Notes: generated by a model from the letters alone, not told the origin. DNA of 6,015 nt from Syntrophaceae bacterium UBA5619 (GCA_002424545.1 DIKL01000133.1:1124-7138); one strand, 5' to 3'; counted from the stretch's first letter, positions 1-5,836 are shown. Numbers and translations: made by a program.

Positions 1-177
1 ACGGAGTGGAAGAAGCAGCTTTTGGAGCATGCGCCGGAGATATTCAGTAAGGACAGGAGGCCCGATCAGGTTTCGAGCGTGAAGGATCTGCACGCGAAGA
101 TCGGGCAGCTGTCGATGGAGAACGATTTTTTATCAGGCGCGCTCGGTCGCATCGGCGATGCGAGCGCCAAGCGATGA
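1..177 (+). CDS. IS3 transposase OrfA, C-terminal part (partial)
   Basis: Frame 1 is open from the first base to a TGA at 175-177 and gives 58 residues, including WKKQLLEHAPEIFSKDRR, then KDLHAKIGQLSMENDFLSGA. This is the typical end of IS3-family OrfA: the tail after the N-terminal helix-turn-helix, then a heptad-patterned helix (VSSVKDLHAKIGQLSMENDFL) resembling the leucine zipper used for OrfA/OrfAB multimerisation. OrfA binds the terminal repeats and regulates transposition. The helix-turn-helix itself is beyond the left edge. The final codons overlap the orfB start by four bases (ATGA). The codons GAT TTT TTA at 124-132 form a possible frameshift site, described separately. Confidence 0.85.
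   Translation, partial: TEWKKQLLEHAPEIFSKDRRPDQVSSVKDLHAKIGQLSMENDFLSGALGRIGDASAKR
126..168 (+). promoter_or_regulatory. candidate -1 programmed ribosomal frameshift signal (T TTT TTA plus stem-loop)
   Basis: The heptamer TTTTTTA at 126-132 sits in the orfA frame as X XXY YYZ (T TTT TTA), the canonical arrangement for tandem -1 slippage. OrfB is in the -1 frame, and that frame has no stop from 126 through the orfB ATG at 174, so a fused OrfAB can be made. Just downstream lies a strong stem-loop: TCGCAT (147-152) pairs with ATGCGA (158-163), and GGCGC (136-140) can pair with GCGCC (164-168). An alternative stem pairs GCTCG (141-145) with CGAGC (161-165), 8 nt after the heptamer. IS3 elements are known to make OrfAB by -1 frameshifting, mostly on A-rich heptamers. 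Slippage here would add an Arg-rich linker before OrfB. The alternative is simple translational coupling through ATGA. Confidence 0.6.
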
Positions 178-1004
178 TCGAGCGAGGGGATAAGCTTTCT
201 GTGACCCGTCAGTGCTCTCTTTTGGACCTGAATCGGTCCGGGATCTACTATAAGCCTGTGCCGCTGAGTGCGGCTGAGATGGATTTGATGCGTCTGATCG
301 ATGAGATTCATTTGGCGTATCCGTTTTACGGGAGCCGGAAAATTCGCGATGAGCTTTGGGCAAAGGGTTATGAAGAAGGTCGTGACAAGGTGCGGCGGCT
401 GATGCGTCGGATGGGCATTGAGGCGCTGTATGTGAAGCCGCGTTTGTCATTGGCACACCCTGATCATGTGAAGTATCCTTATCTTTTGCGGGATCTTGAG
501 ATCACACGTTCTAACCATGTTTGGGCGGCTGATATTTGTTATATCCCGATGGCGAAGGGTTTCTGTTATTTGGTGGCGGTCATGGACTGGGCGAGCCGGA
601 TGGTTCTCTCCTGGCGGCTGTCCAACACGCTGGACAGTGCCTTTTGCGTGGCTGCCCTGGAAGAGGCGATTTCCCGGTATGGCTGCCCCGAGATCTTCAA
701 CACGGACCAGGGCAGTCAGTTTACCGCGGAGGTATTTGCCGACACCCTCCGTTCGAAAGGCATTTCCATCAGCATGGACGGCAAGGGCCGTTGGATGGAC
801 AACGTCTTTATCGAACGGCTCTGGAAAAGCGTCAAGTACGAAGACATTTATCTGAAGGGATATAGCTCCATGGTGGAGGTGAAGAAAGGGCTTACGGCGT
901 ATTTCCAGTTCTACAACGAAAAACGGTGGCACCAAAACTTTGACAGGAAGACCCCGGCTATGGTTTACTTCAGCACCCCGCCGCAGGGACAGGCTGCGGC
1001 ATGA
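174..1004 (+). CDS. IS3-family transposase OrfB (DDE integrase domain)
   Basis: This 276-residue protein is the catalytic half of an IS3-family transposase, cutting and joining the element's ends. Residues about 33-95 form the HTH_21-like region (YPFYGSRKIRDELWAKG, then VRRLMRRMGIEALY). Residues about 112-265 form the RNase-H-like integrase core. The catalytic triad is visible: D120 in VWAADICYI, D178 in FNTDQGSQFT and E214 in DNVFIERLWKSVKYE. There are exactly 35 residues between D178 and E214, giving the DD(35)E signature. The C-terminal YNEKRWHQNFDRKTPAMVYF block is also typical. The ATG at 174 overlaps the orfA stop, so translation is probably coupled or reached by frameshifting. Length is normal for the family and no internal stop or frameshift is seen. 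Confidence 0.95.
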   Translation: MIERGDKLSVTRQCSLLDLNRSGIYYKPVPLSAAEMDLMRLIDEIHLAYPFYGSRKIRDELWAKGYEEGRDKVRRLMRRMGIEALYVKPRLSLAHPDHVKYPYLLRDLEITRSNHVWAADICYIPMAKGFCYLVAVMDWASRMVLSWRLSNTLDSAFCVAALEEAISRYGCPEIFNTDQGSQFTAEVFADTLRSKGISISMDGKGRWMDNVFIERLWKSVKYEDIYLKGYSSMVEVKKGLTAYFQFYNEKRWHQNFDRKTPAMVYFSTPPQGQAAA

Positions 1005-1031
1005 CACTAAACCAGAGACGCTTTACCACTT

Positions 1032-1068
1032 ATAAAACCCCTGTCTCCTGTCTGAACAACCCAGACCA
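1032..1068 (+). repeat. probable right terminal repeat of the IS element
   Basis: The stretch just after orfB contains GTCTG (1050-1054), a 7-nt spacer and CAGAC (1062-1066), and ends in CCA at 1066-1068. Read from the other strand it starts with TG, as IS3-family ends do. The left end is outside the window, so the repeat cannot be matched against its partner. The exact last base is a guess (1068, possibly a few bases further). Confidence 0.4.
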
Positions 1069-1092
1069 CCTGTGTGAATTTATCGGGGGAAT

Positions 1093-1130
1093 AAAAAAAC
1101 CTCCAAGGGAGTCTTCGAACCCCTCAGAGG
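1093..1130 (-). terminator. rho-independent terminator, leftward
   Basis: On the complement, CCTC (1130-1127), TGA, a GGG(G) block and a loop containing TTCGAAGA lead to (T)CCC, TT and GAGG (1103-1100). These form a stem with a small internal loop, followed directly by seven T residues (seven A at 1093-1099 on the plus strand). It would stop transcripts coming from the right. The nearest leftward genes end at 1853, about 720 bp away. It may therefore be the distal terminator of the molybdopterin operon, a leftover of a gene lost when the IS element arrived, or a barrier protecting the IS element from read-through. Confidence 0.55.
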
Positions 1131-1299
1131 CTTCACATGATCACTTTTCGGGAACCCCACCTTCTCATTTTACTCACCGGAAGGCCAAAAGGGTTAGGTT
1201 GATGGGTTTACGGAGCAAATTGGAAATATGATGGCTGATGGATGCTCTTATGCGAATGAAAAGTCAAGAGGATAATCTCTTCCTTTATCACCACTGATT

Positions 1300-1327
1300 A
1301 CCGTTCGAAACGGTGGATATCTATAAT
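1300..1327 (+). promoter_or_regulatory. palindrome and TATAAT: candidate operator/promoter
   Basis: ACCGTT-CGA-AACGGT (1300-1314) is a perfect 6-bp inverted repeat around three bases. A consensus -10 hexamer TATAAT follows at 1322-1327. No good -35 hexamer is found at 16-18 bp (the sequence there is TACCGT or close), so an activator or an atypical promoter would be needed. The palindrome overlies the expected -35 position, as a repressor or activator site would. A transcript would run through the hairpin-rich segment toward the small gene at 1634. Confidence 0.35.
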
Positions 1328-1340
1328 ACTTACCTGACGC

Positions 1341-1500
1341 TTGACTTCAGGAAGGACGCAAGAACCGGAGGACCCCAAAAAGGTTCTTCGATCCCCGGGC
1401 ATCTTCGTGTTTCGAAGGGCCGCGACACTTTTGTGTCTCTTTGGCGTGTCGGCACAATTTTGTTATCTGTTTCTCAAAATAACCTTTCGGGCCCTTGGAA
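1341..1500. other. hairpin-rich segment without a recognisable gene
   Basis: Several consecutive inverted repeats are visible. AAGAACC (1360-1366) pairs with GGTTCTT (1382-1388). CTTCG (1403-1407) pairs with CGAAG (1413-1417). GACAC-TTTT-GTGTC occupies 1424-1437. GTTAT (1462-1466) pairs with ATAAC (1479-1483). Short frames exist here on both strands (63, 85 and 60 codons) but they overlap one another, lack strong ribosome binding sites and resemble no family I know. The segment could be a structured RNA or the inside of a dispersed repeat. No function can be assigned. Confidence 0.35.
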
Positions 1501-1570
1501 ATAACCGTCATATTTCCAATCGGTTGCATCTCTCATCCCAAATCGGCCGGATGGCACTGTTTTTGCGCTA

Positions 1571-1599
1571 TCGAACGATCAGCGTATCCCGACGATAAT
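1571..1599 (+). promoter_or_regulatory. weak candidate promoter for the small gene
   Basis: TCGAAC (1571-1576), a 17-bp gap and GATAAT (1594-1599) match the sigma-70 consensus at 3/6 and 5/6 positions. Initiation near 1606 would leave a short leader containing the ribosome binding site at 1619-1627. The evidence is position and the -10 match only. Confidence 0.3.
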
Positions 1600-1633
1600 G
1601 TTTTGCGGCTGGACTTTTGAGGAGGTGCCGATC

Positions 1634-1843
1634 ATGGAGATCTTTTCGGAACGGATGGGTTTGGAAAGGGGAGCGTGCAAAACAATGACCTGCAACGCCG
1701 ACGGACGACGCGGACGATCTGTCGGCGCCGTCTCCGGCAATGCGTCCCGATCGGTTGCGCAGCCTGATGATCCGTTTGCGGATCTCGATGCGGTCCGTTC
1801 GATGGAAGAGCGCTATGGCATTCGGGATGAAGGCCTGTTCTGA
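1634..1843 (+). CDS. small protein of unknown function (69 aa)
   Basis: The ATG at 1634 is preceded by GAGGAGGTG (1619-1627), a very strong ribosome binding site with about 6-7 nt spacing. It is therefore preferred over the upstream in-frame ATG at 1598, which has no such site. The frame ends in TGA at 1841-1843, nine bases before the stop of the convergent flavoprotein gene. Codons favour G or C at the third position, like the genes to the right. The protein starts MEIFSERMGLERGACKTM, has a small-residue, Arg-rich middle with two Cys (CKTMTC), and ends in an acidic segment (DDPFADLDAVRSMEERYGIR). No signal peptide, membrane span or known domain is visible. I do not recognise the family. It may be a small regulator, but nothing in the sequence shows that. 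Confidence 0.5.
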   Translation: MEIFSERMGLERGACKTMTCNADGRRGRSVGAVSGNASRSVAQPDDPFADLDAVRSMEERYGIRDEGLF

Positions 1844-1852
1844 AGTTCCGGG

Positions 1853-2428
1853 TTAAACATTCAGCCTCTTCAGCAGCCAGGCCATGTTCTCGCCGAGGGT
1901 CTTCATCGTCTGGAGACCTTCCTCGTCCTTTTTCACATCGCCGATCTCCCGACCGATTCCGACATGCCAATAGCTGGAGCCGGGCAGGATCATCTGCATG
2001 TAGCTCAGAAAGAGATTGATGGAGTTGAGCGCGGGAATTCCGCCGGCGCGGCGGACCGCGACGACGGCGGCGCCGACCTTGCGCTTGAGCATGTAATCAT
2101 TGGCCCGGGCAACGAAACCGCAGCGCTCGATGAAGGCCCGCATTCCGGACGACACGTCCGAAAAATAGGTTGGAGATCCCAGGAGGATGCCGTCGGCCTC
2201 CCGCATTTTCGCCAACCAGTCATTCAGGAAATCCTTGTCCACCACGCACCGGAAATCTTTCTTCTTGAAGCATTTGTAGCAGGCCCGGCACCCGTGGATC
2301 GGCTTGCCCGCCATCTGCAGGAGTTCCGTCTTAATGCCCTCCTTCTTCAGTTCGTCCAGTACGGTGTTCAAAAGAATCGCCGTGTTTCCGTTCCTGCGGG
2401 CGCTGCCGTTGATGGCCAAGACCTTCAT
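1853..2428 (-). CDS. iron-sulfur flavoprotein (NADPH-dependent FMN reductase / flavodoxin-like fold)
   Basis: This 191-residue protein has a flavodoxin-like fold. The N-terminal MKVLAINGSARRNGNT is the FMN phosphate-binding loop, and GSPTYFSDVSSGMRAFIERCG (about residues 84-104) is the second flavin-contacting segment. Between them HGCRACYKCF... contains C47, C50, C53 and C61, that is C-x2-C-x2-C-x7-C. This is the compact motif known from Isf-type iron-sulfur flavoproteins, where it binds a [4Fe-4S] cluster, so an FMN plus Fe-S electron carrier is expected in the cytoplasm. Two adjacent ATGs exist. The second (2428) is preferred because AGGAG at 2436-2440 lies 7 nt from it but only 4 nt from the first (2431). 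It is the last gene of the operon, 21 nt after the MoeA fusion, and converges on the small gene at 1634. Its electron partner is unknown; a role in molybdoenzyme or cofactor redox chemistry is inferred from context. Confidence 0.88.
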   Translation of the reverse strand: MKVLAINGSARRNGNTAILLNTVLDELKKEGIKTELLQMAGKPIHGCRACYKCFKKKDFRCVVDKDFLNDWLAKMREADGILLGSPTYFSDVSSGMRAFIERCGFVARANDYMLKRKVGAAVVAVRRAGGIPALNSINLFLSYMQMILPGSSYWHVGIGREIGDVKKDEEGLQTMKTLGENMAWLLKRLNV

Positions 2429-2449
2429 CATCCATCTCCTTTCTTTTCT

Positions 2450-4375
2450 TCAATTTTGATTGACGACATTTCCCGTCTCGTGAACTTCGTAGCCCCCCAT
2501 CGCCAGGGCCTTCTCCTTGAACGCTGTGGAACGGATGATGTCGATCAGGATTTGTATTTTCTCATCTTCCATATACGCATTCGGGATGACCAGATCGTAG
2601 CGTTCGCGGGCAACGGGAACGAAATCGAGTGAGAGCGCCCGCGCGGCGGCGTGGATCCCCAGCCCGACATCCGCCGCGCCGGAGGCCACCGCCATCGCCA
2701 CGTTCATGTGGGTGTACTCCTCACCGCGATAGCCGACGACATCGTCGGGAGCTATTCCGGCCCGGGCGAGTTCGTAGTCAAGCAGGATCCTCGTTCCGGA
2801 GCCGGCCTGGCGGTTGACGAAGACGATGTCCGGTCGGATCAGGTCGCCGATGCCCCTGATCTGTTTCGGATTGGCCGCCGGCGTGATGAAGCCCTGCCAG
2901 CGGTGGACCAGCGTGATCAGGACAACCGGCATCTCCGTGAGATAACGCCGGATATAGGAGAGGTTGTACTCACCGGTGGCGGTATCGAGCAGGTGCGATC
3001 CGGCAAAGTGCGCCGTCTGTCTTTTGAGGGCGAGGAGGCCGCCGAGGCTGCCGACGTTGCTCGACGAGATGTGCATCCGTCCGCCCGTTTTCTCCTTCAG
3101 CAGGCTGTTGAGCAGGTCGATGGTCAGGTCGTGCGAGCCGATCGCCAGCAGCCGGTCGTTCAGCGCCTCGCGCGGAATCATCAGGTCCGCCCGCGCTGTT
3201 TCTCCCTCCGCGAAACCGCTGACTTCCTGCGGGATGCGGAGGATTGCGTCGGCGCGAACCAGGGAGGTGATCACCCCCGCGCCGCCGCCGATCGGCATCG
3301 CGACGCGCTTCCCGCCGACGTTTCCGAGGATCACGCGAACCCGCTCTTCGAGACCCAGTTTCGAGGGAATCTTTCTGCCGACGGAAACCTCCAGCATGTC
3401 GGGTTCGGGCGGGTTGAGTCCCTGCATTAAATAGAGCAGGGGGCGGGCGAATTCGCCGAAGGCCACGGCCGCCGACACGGGATAGCCGGGGATACCGATG
3501 ACGGGCCGACCGTTCACGGCGGCCAGCAACGCGGGCTTCCCGGGCATGACGGTGATGCCGTGAACGAGAAGTTCGCCCAATTCCTCCATCAGAACCGGGG
3601 TGAAATCCTCCGAGCCGGCCGACGAGCCGGCGATCGTCATGACGAGATCGTACCGGCCGGCGAGCGCATCGGTCAGCGCGGTTTTGAGTTTTCCCGGGCG
3701 GTCGGGGACGATTCGGCGGATCTCGGCGACGGCGCCGCACTCGACGGCGAGCGATGCGAGCATCTGGCCGTTGACCTCGAGCAGCGTCCCTTTCGGGAGG
3801 GGCGACGGCGCCTCTTCCGGGCGGACGATTTCGTCGCCGGTGGGGATGATCAGAACGCGCGGTTTCGAAAAAACCTTGACGGAGAGAATCCCGGCGGCCA
3901 AAAGAGCGGCCTGGTCGTAGGGCCGGATGCGGTGACGGGCCGGAAGGATGACCTCGCCTTGGACGATATCCTCCCCCGCCTTGCGGACGTTCCGCCACGG
4001 ATAAGCCGCCTCGCTGATCTCCCAGCCTTGTTCCCTTTCCTCCACCCGCTCGATCATCACGACCGCATCCTTCCCCTCCGGGATGGGATCGCCGGTGTCC
4101 ACCATCTTGCCGGCCGTATGCGGCAACAGGAGAGGTCTTTCCGGCAGCGCGCCGAAGGTGTCGGAGGCTTTCACCGCGATGCCGTCCATCGCCGCGGCGT
4201 GGTAGGCCGGCACCGAGGCCAGCGCCGTGACCGGTTCGGTGAGGATTCGGTCCAGCGCCTCCCGCACGGCGATCGTTTCCGGCGCAACCCTCAGGTCGCC
4301 GAAGCACGCGCGAAGGATGGCGCCCGCCTCCTCCAGGGTCTTGAGATGCCTGTAAATCCGCTTTTTCCGTTCCAT
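2450..4375 (-). CDS. moeA: MoeA molybdopterin molybdotransferase fused to a C-terminal PBP-like domain
   Basis: This 641-residue protein joins two modules. Residues 1 to about 405 are MoeA, which inserts molybdate into adenylylated molybdopterin: D64 in AAMDGIAV, T94 in VDTGDPIPEG, RNVRKAGED (128-136), E182 in PTGDEI, D257 in GSSAGSEDFT, and P296/P299 in GIPGYPVSA. These correspond to positions important in E. coli MoeA (D59, T100, E188, D259, P298, P301). The Tyr of the usual MDGYA is Ile here. Residues about 412-641 (GSHDLTIDLLNSLL, ISSSNVGSLGGLLALKR, NRQAGSGTRILLDYEL, GAADVGLGIHAAA) form a PBP-like domain related to TupA/ModA-type oxyanion-binding proteins. With no signal peptide it must act in the cytoplasm, perhaps binding the oxyanion or cofactor. 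The start at 4375 has AGGA (4384-4387) 8 nt upstream. The frame stays open to 4591, but that extension overlaps the upstream moeA and reads as unrelated low-complexity sequence. Confidence 0.93.
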   Translation of the reverse strand: MERKKRIYRHLKTLEEAGAILRACFGDLRVAPETIAVREALDRILTEPVTALASVPAYHAAAMDGIAVKASDTFGALPERPLLLPHTAGKMVDTGDPIPEGKDAVVMIERVEEREQGWEISEAAYPWRNVRKAGEDIVQGEVILPARHRIRPYDQAALLAAGILSVKVFSKPRVLIIPTGDEIVRPEEAPSPLPKGTLLEVNGQMLASLAVECGAVAEIRRIVPDRPGKLKTALTDALAGRYDLVMTIAGSSAGSEDFTPVLMEELGELLVHGITVMPGKPALLAAVNGRPVIGIPGYPVSAAVAFGEFARPLLYLMQGLNPPEPDMLEVSVGRKIPSKLGLEERVRVILGNVGGKRVAMPIGGGAGVITSLVRADAILRIPQEVSGFAEGETARADLMIPREALNDRLLAIGSHDLTIDLLNSLLKEKTGGRMHISSSNVGSLGGLLALKRQTAHFAGSHLLDTATGEYNLSYIRRYLTEMPVVLITLVHRWQGFITPAANPKQIRGIGDLIRPDIVFVNRQAGSGTRILLDYELARAGIAPDDVVGYRGEEYTHMNVAMAVASGAADVGLGIHAAARALSLDFVPVARERYDLVIPNAYMEDEKIQILIDIIRSTAFKEKALAMGGYEVHETGNVVNQN

Positions 4376-4403
4376 GAAATCCGTCCTGAAATGATGTTCA
4401 AGA

Positions 4404-4418
4404 ACCCGTTGAACGGGT
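4404..4418 (-). other. short hairpin between the two moeA genes
   Basis: ACCCGT (4404-4409), TGA and ACGGGT (4413-4418) form a perfect 6-bp stem. A competing arrangement pairs GTTCAA (4396-4401) with TTGAAC (4409-4414). The 49-nt gap holds no T-run after the stem on the coding strand, so this is not a normal terminator. It might tune expression or mRNA stability within the operon. The size is small enough for chance. Confidence 0.35.
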
Positions 4419-4424
4419 ATCCGA

Positions 4425-5657
4425 CTAAAACAAAATAACCTCCACCGTCTCCCCGGCGGAGAGGCCCTCGGCGTGGATCGGCAGCACGATAAAGCCGTCG
4501 GCCTTGACGAGCGTCGAAAGCATGCCTGACTTGCCGAATACGGGGCGGGCCGTGGGGAGTCCCTGTCGTTCTTCAAGTTTGACCCGTACATAGTCTTCCC
4601 GCCCCTGCGCCGAGTGGATAGATGAGGCCAGCGCGGCGCGCACCCTCGCCCCCGCCGGCGTCCGTTTCAGCTCCTCCCCCTGGAGATGGCCCAGAAACGG
4701 CGTAAGAAAAACCTGCGCCACGACAAGCGCCGAGACCGGGTGACCCGGAAGCCCGAACACCGGTTTCCCACCCACCGCGGCGATCAGCGTCGGCTTTCCC
4801 GGGCTGATCGCGATCCCGTGCGCGTGCACCACGGCGCCGGACAGCGAAGTGACGACGTTCAGCATGTGGTCGCGCTCGCCGACCGAGCTGCCGCCGGAGA
4901 GAACGACGACATCCGCCGAGGCCAGCGCCTTTTCGAGCGCGGCGCGGAGCAGGACCGGATCGTCCGGGACAGGGTCGAACATTTCGACCTCTCCGCCCGC
5001 GGCCCGGACGAGCGCGGCGATGGAATGGGAGTTGATGTCCCGGATTCTCCCCGGCGACGGGGTGTCGGTGACGGGAACGATTTCATCGCCGGTGGAGATG
5101 ACGGCCGCCCTCGGCCGTCGATAAACGGAAACCTCTGTAATTCCGAGGCCGGCAAGGAGGCCGATGTCTTGGGGAAGCAGGCGCTTTCCGGCAGGGATCA
5201 CGACATCGCCGCGCGCCGCATCCTCCGCCTTTCCGAGAACATTTTCCCCCGTCGTGACCGGACGGAAGATCTCTACGGAACCTTCTCCCGCCGGACCGGA
5301 GTACTCCACCATGACCACCGCGTCCGCGCCCCGCGGGAGAAATCCCCCCGTCGGGATCGCCGCCGCCTGGTTCGGGCCGACGCTGATCTCGGGAACACGC
5401 CCCATGGCGACGGCTCCGGCAAGGTCGAGGAGCGCGGGCAGGGAGTCCGAGGCGCCGAAGGTGTCCGCGGCGCGCACGGCGTAGCCGTCCATGGTCGAAC
5501 GGGGAAGGGGAGGGAGATCTTCCGGTGAGGTGATGTCCGTTCCGCAGAACCGGTGGAGGGCGTCGTCCAGCGCGACGGTTTCAACGGCAAGACGGCGGAA
5601 ACCGGAGAGCGCCTTGAATACCTGCTCCGGCGTGGCCACTGTGAAAAATTCGGGCAT
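4425..5657 (-). CDS. moeA: MoeA, molybdopterin molybdotransferase (stand-alone)
   Basis: This 410-residue protein has the normal MoeA length. It catalyses metal insertion into adenylylated molybdopterin in the cytoplasm, the last general step of Mo cofactor synthesis. Visible landmarks are STMDGYAVRAADTF (D57), AAAIPTGGFLPRGADAVVMVE (T103), STGDEIV (E192), PDDP (D232/D233), the MogA-like core VVLSGGSSVGERDHM (D263), ISPGKPT, GLPGHPVSA (P304, P307), and the C-terminal beta domain (GREDYVRVKLEE, SGMLSTLVKADGFIVLP, AGETVEVILF). The usual N-V/I-R-x-x-GED motif reads ENVLGKAEDAARGDVV (138-153), lacking the Arg and Gly. The ATG at 5657 follows AAGGGG, a moderate ribosome binding site with 7 nt spacing. 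It is the first gene of the three-gene leftward operon. A closely related GlpR-like or tungsten-specific role cannot be excluded. Confidence 0.95.
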   Translation of the reverse strand: MPEFFTVATPEQVFKALSGFRRLAVETVALDDALHRFCGTDITSPEDLPPLPRSTMDGYAVRAADTFGASDSLPALLDLAGAVAMGRVPEISVGPNQAAAIPTGGFLPRGADAVVMVEYSGPAGEGSVEIFRPVTTGENVLGKAEDAARGDVVIPAGKRLLPQDIGLLAGLGITEVSVYRRPRAAVISTGDEIVPVTDTPSPGRIRDINSHSIAALVRAAGGEVEMFDPVPDDPVLLRAALEKALASADVVVLSGGSSVGERDHMLNVVTSLSGAVVHAHGIAISPGKPTLIAAVGGKPVFGLPGHPVSALVVAQVFLTPFLGHLQGEELKRTPAGARVRAALASSIHSAQGREDYVRVKLEERQGLPTARPVFGKSGMLSTLVKADGFIVLPIHAEGLSAGETVEVILF

Positions 5658-5747
5658 AATCTTACCCCTTCGGTTTGTGAAAAATCTTTTGTCGATCGGC
5701 CCGGTTTCCGCCCGGATAAAACACCCTGAAGCCTTTCGGACGCGACT
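5658..5747 (-). promoter_or_regulatory. about 90-nt untranslated leader of the moeA operon
   Basis: If the promoter at 5754-5782 is used, the transcript has about 90 nt before the first MoeA codon. It includes a CCGG...CCGG pair (CCGGGCGGAAACCGG region, about 5697-5717) that could fold into a GC-rich hairpin, then an AT-rich stretch before the ribosome binding site. It is shorter than, and shows no feature I can match to, the known Moco/Tuco riboswitch. No coding potential is evident. Confidence 0.3.
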
Positions 5748-5753
5748 GATCTT

Positions 5754-5782
5754 TTTCTATGACAGGAAGGGGAGGCTGTCAA
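5754..5782 (-). promoter_or_regulatory. sigma-70-type promoter of the moeA operon
   Basis: On the complement a perfect -35 TTGACA (5782-5777), a 17-bp spacer and the -10 hexamer TAGAAA (5759-5754, 4/6 to consensus) are seen. Initiation is expected near 5747. It points at the three-gene molybdopterin operon with no gene in between. Confidence 0.65.
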
Positions 5783-5787
5783 GCGAT

Positions 5788-5836
5788 TGTCGGGGAATCC
5801 GGAAATCGCGATCCCTTCCCGCGGGGATTTTCGACA
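5788..5836. promoter_or_regulatory. palindromic region between the divergent promoters
   Basis: TGTCG (5788-5792) and AATCC (5796-5800) are mirrored by GGATT (5825-5829) and CGACA (5832-5836). The interior contains the perfect palindrome ATCGCGAT (5805-5812), and GGGAA (5793-5797) can also pair with TTCCC (5816-5820). It lies upstream of both -35 elements, where a shared operator could sit. No regulator family can be named from it. Confidence 0.35.

Larger units (their letters stand above)
1..1068 (+). mobile_element. IS3-family insertion sequence, left end cut by the window
   Basis: The layout is that of an IS3-family element: a short upstream frame (orfA) overlapping, in the -1 frame, a larger frame (orfB) that encodes a DDE integrase-fold transposase. 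The left terminal repeat and the start of orfA lie outside the window. The right boundary is not proven. The segment after orfB, near 1050-1070, reads on the complement as TGGTCTGGGTTGTTCAGACA, which has the TG start expected of IS3-family ends, so 1068 is taken as the probable last base. No target duplication can be checked because the other end is missing. Both frames are open, so the copy may be intact. Confidence 0.85.
1219..1520. repeat. 302-bp segment bounded by a 16-bp inverted repeat
   Basis: ATTGGAAATATGATGG at 1219-1234 is matched, as an inverted copy, by CCGTCATATTTCCAAT at 1505-1520, with 15 of 16 positions complementary. The enclosed sequence has no convincing long reading frame but several small hairpins. 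This architecture resembles a MITE-like or other dispersed non-coding element, or a decayed insertion. No clean target duplication is seen outside the repeats, so mobility is an inference only. The repeat could also be a chance or regulatory inverted repeat. Confidence 0.4.

Noticed and set aside
447..1007. 186-codon minus-strand frame opposite the transposase
   Set aside because: It is the antisense shadow of orfB; no recognisable protein pattern.
1111..1125. tRNA T-loop-like TTCGAAC
   Set aside because: No acceptor, D or anticodon arms surround it, and it is better explained as the loop of the leftward terminator.
1001..1231. 76-codon frame after the transposase
   Set aside because: It runs across the IS end and the terminator stem, has no ribosome binding site and no recognisable motif.
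1341..1598. 85-codon plus-strand and 60-codon minus-strand (1347-1529) frames in the hairpin-rich segment
   Set aside because: They overlap each other, lack good ribosome binding sites, and open frames of this length are expected by chance.
4376..4591. N-terminal extension of the MoeA-PBP frame to an upstream ATG at 4591 (72 extra residues)
   Set aside because: It overlaps the coding end of the upstream moeA in another frame, reads as Arg/Ser/Pro-rich shadow sequence, and the ATG at 4375 has a suitable ribosome binding site and begins the normal MoeA N-terminus.
2651..5528. Long plus-strand frames antisense to the moeA genes (2651-3430, 3560-4438, 4686-5528)
   Set aside because: They are rich in Arg, Asp and Gly without domain patterns, as expected of antisense shadows in GC-rich coding DNA.
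5658..5747. Molybdenum-cofactor (Moco/Tuco) riboswitch in the moeA leader
   Set aside because: The leader is too short and I cannot place the conserved aptamer blocks; only a simple GC-rich hairpin is visible.
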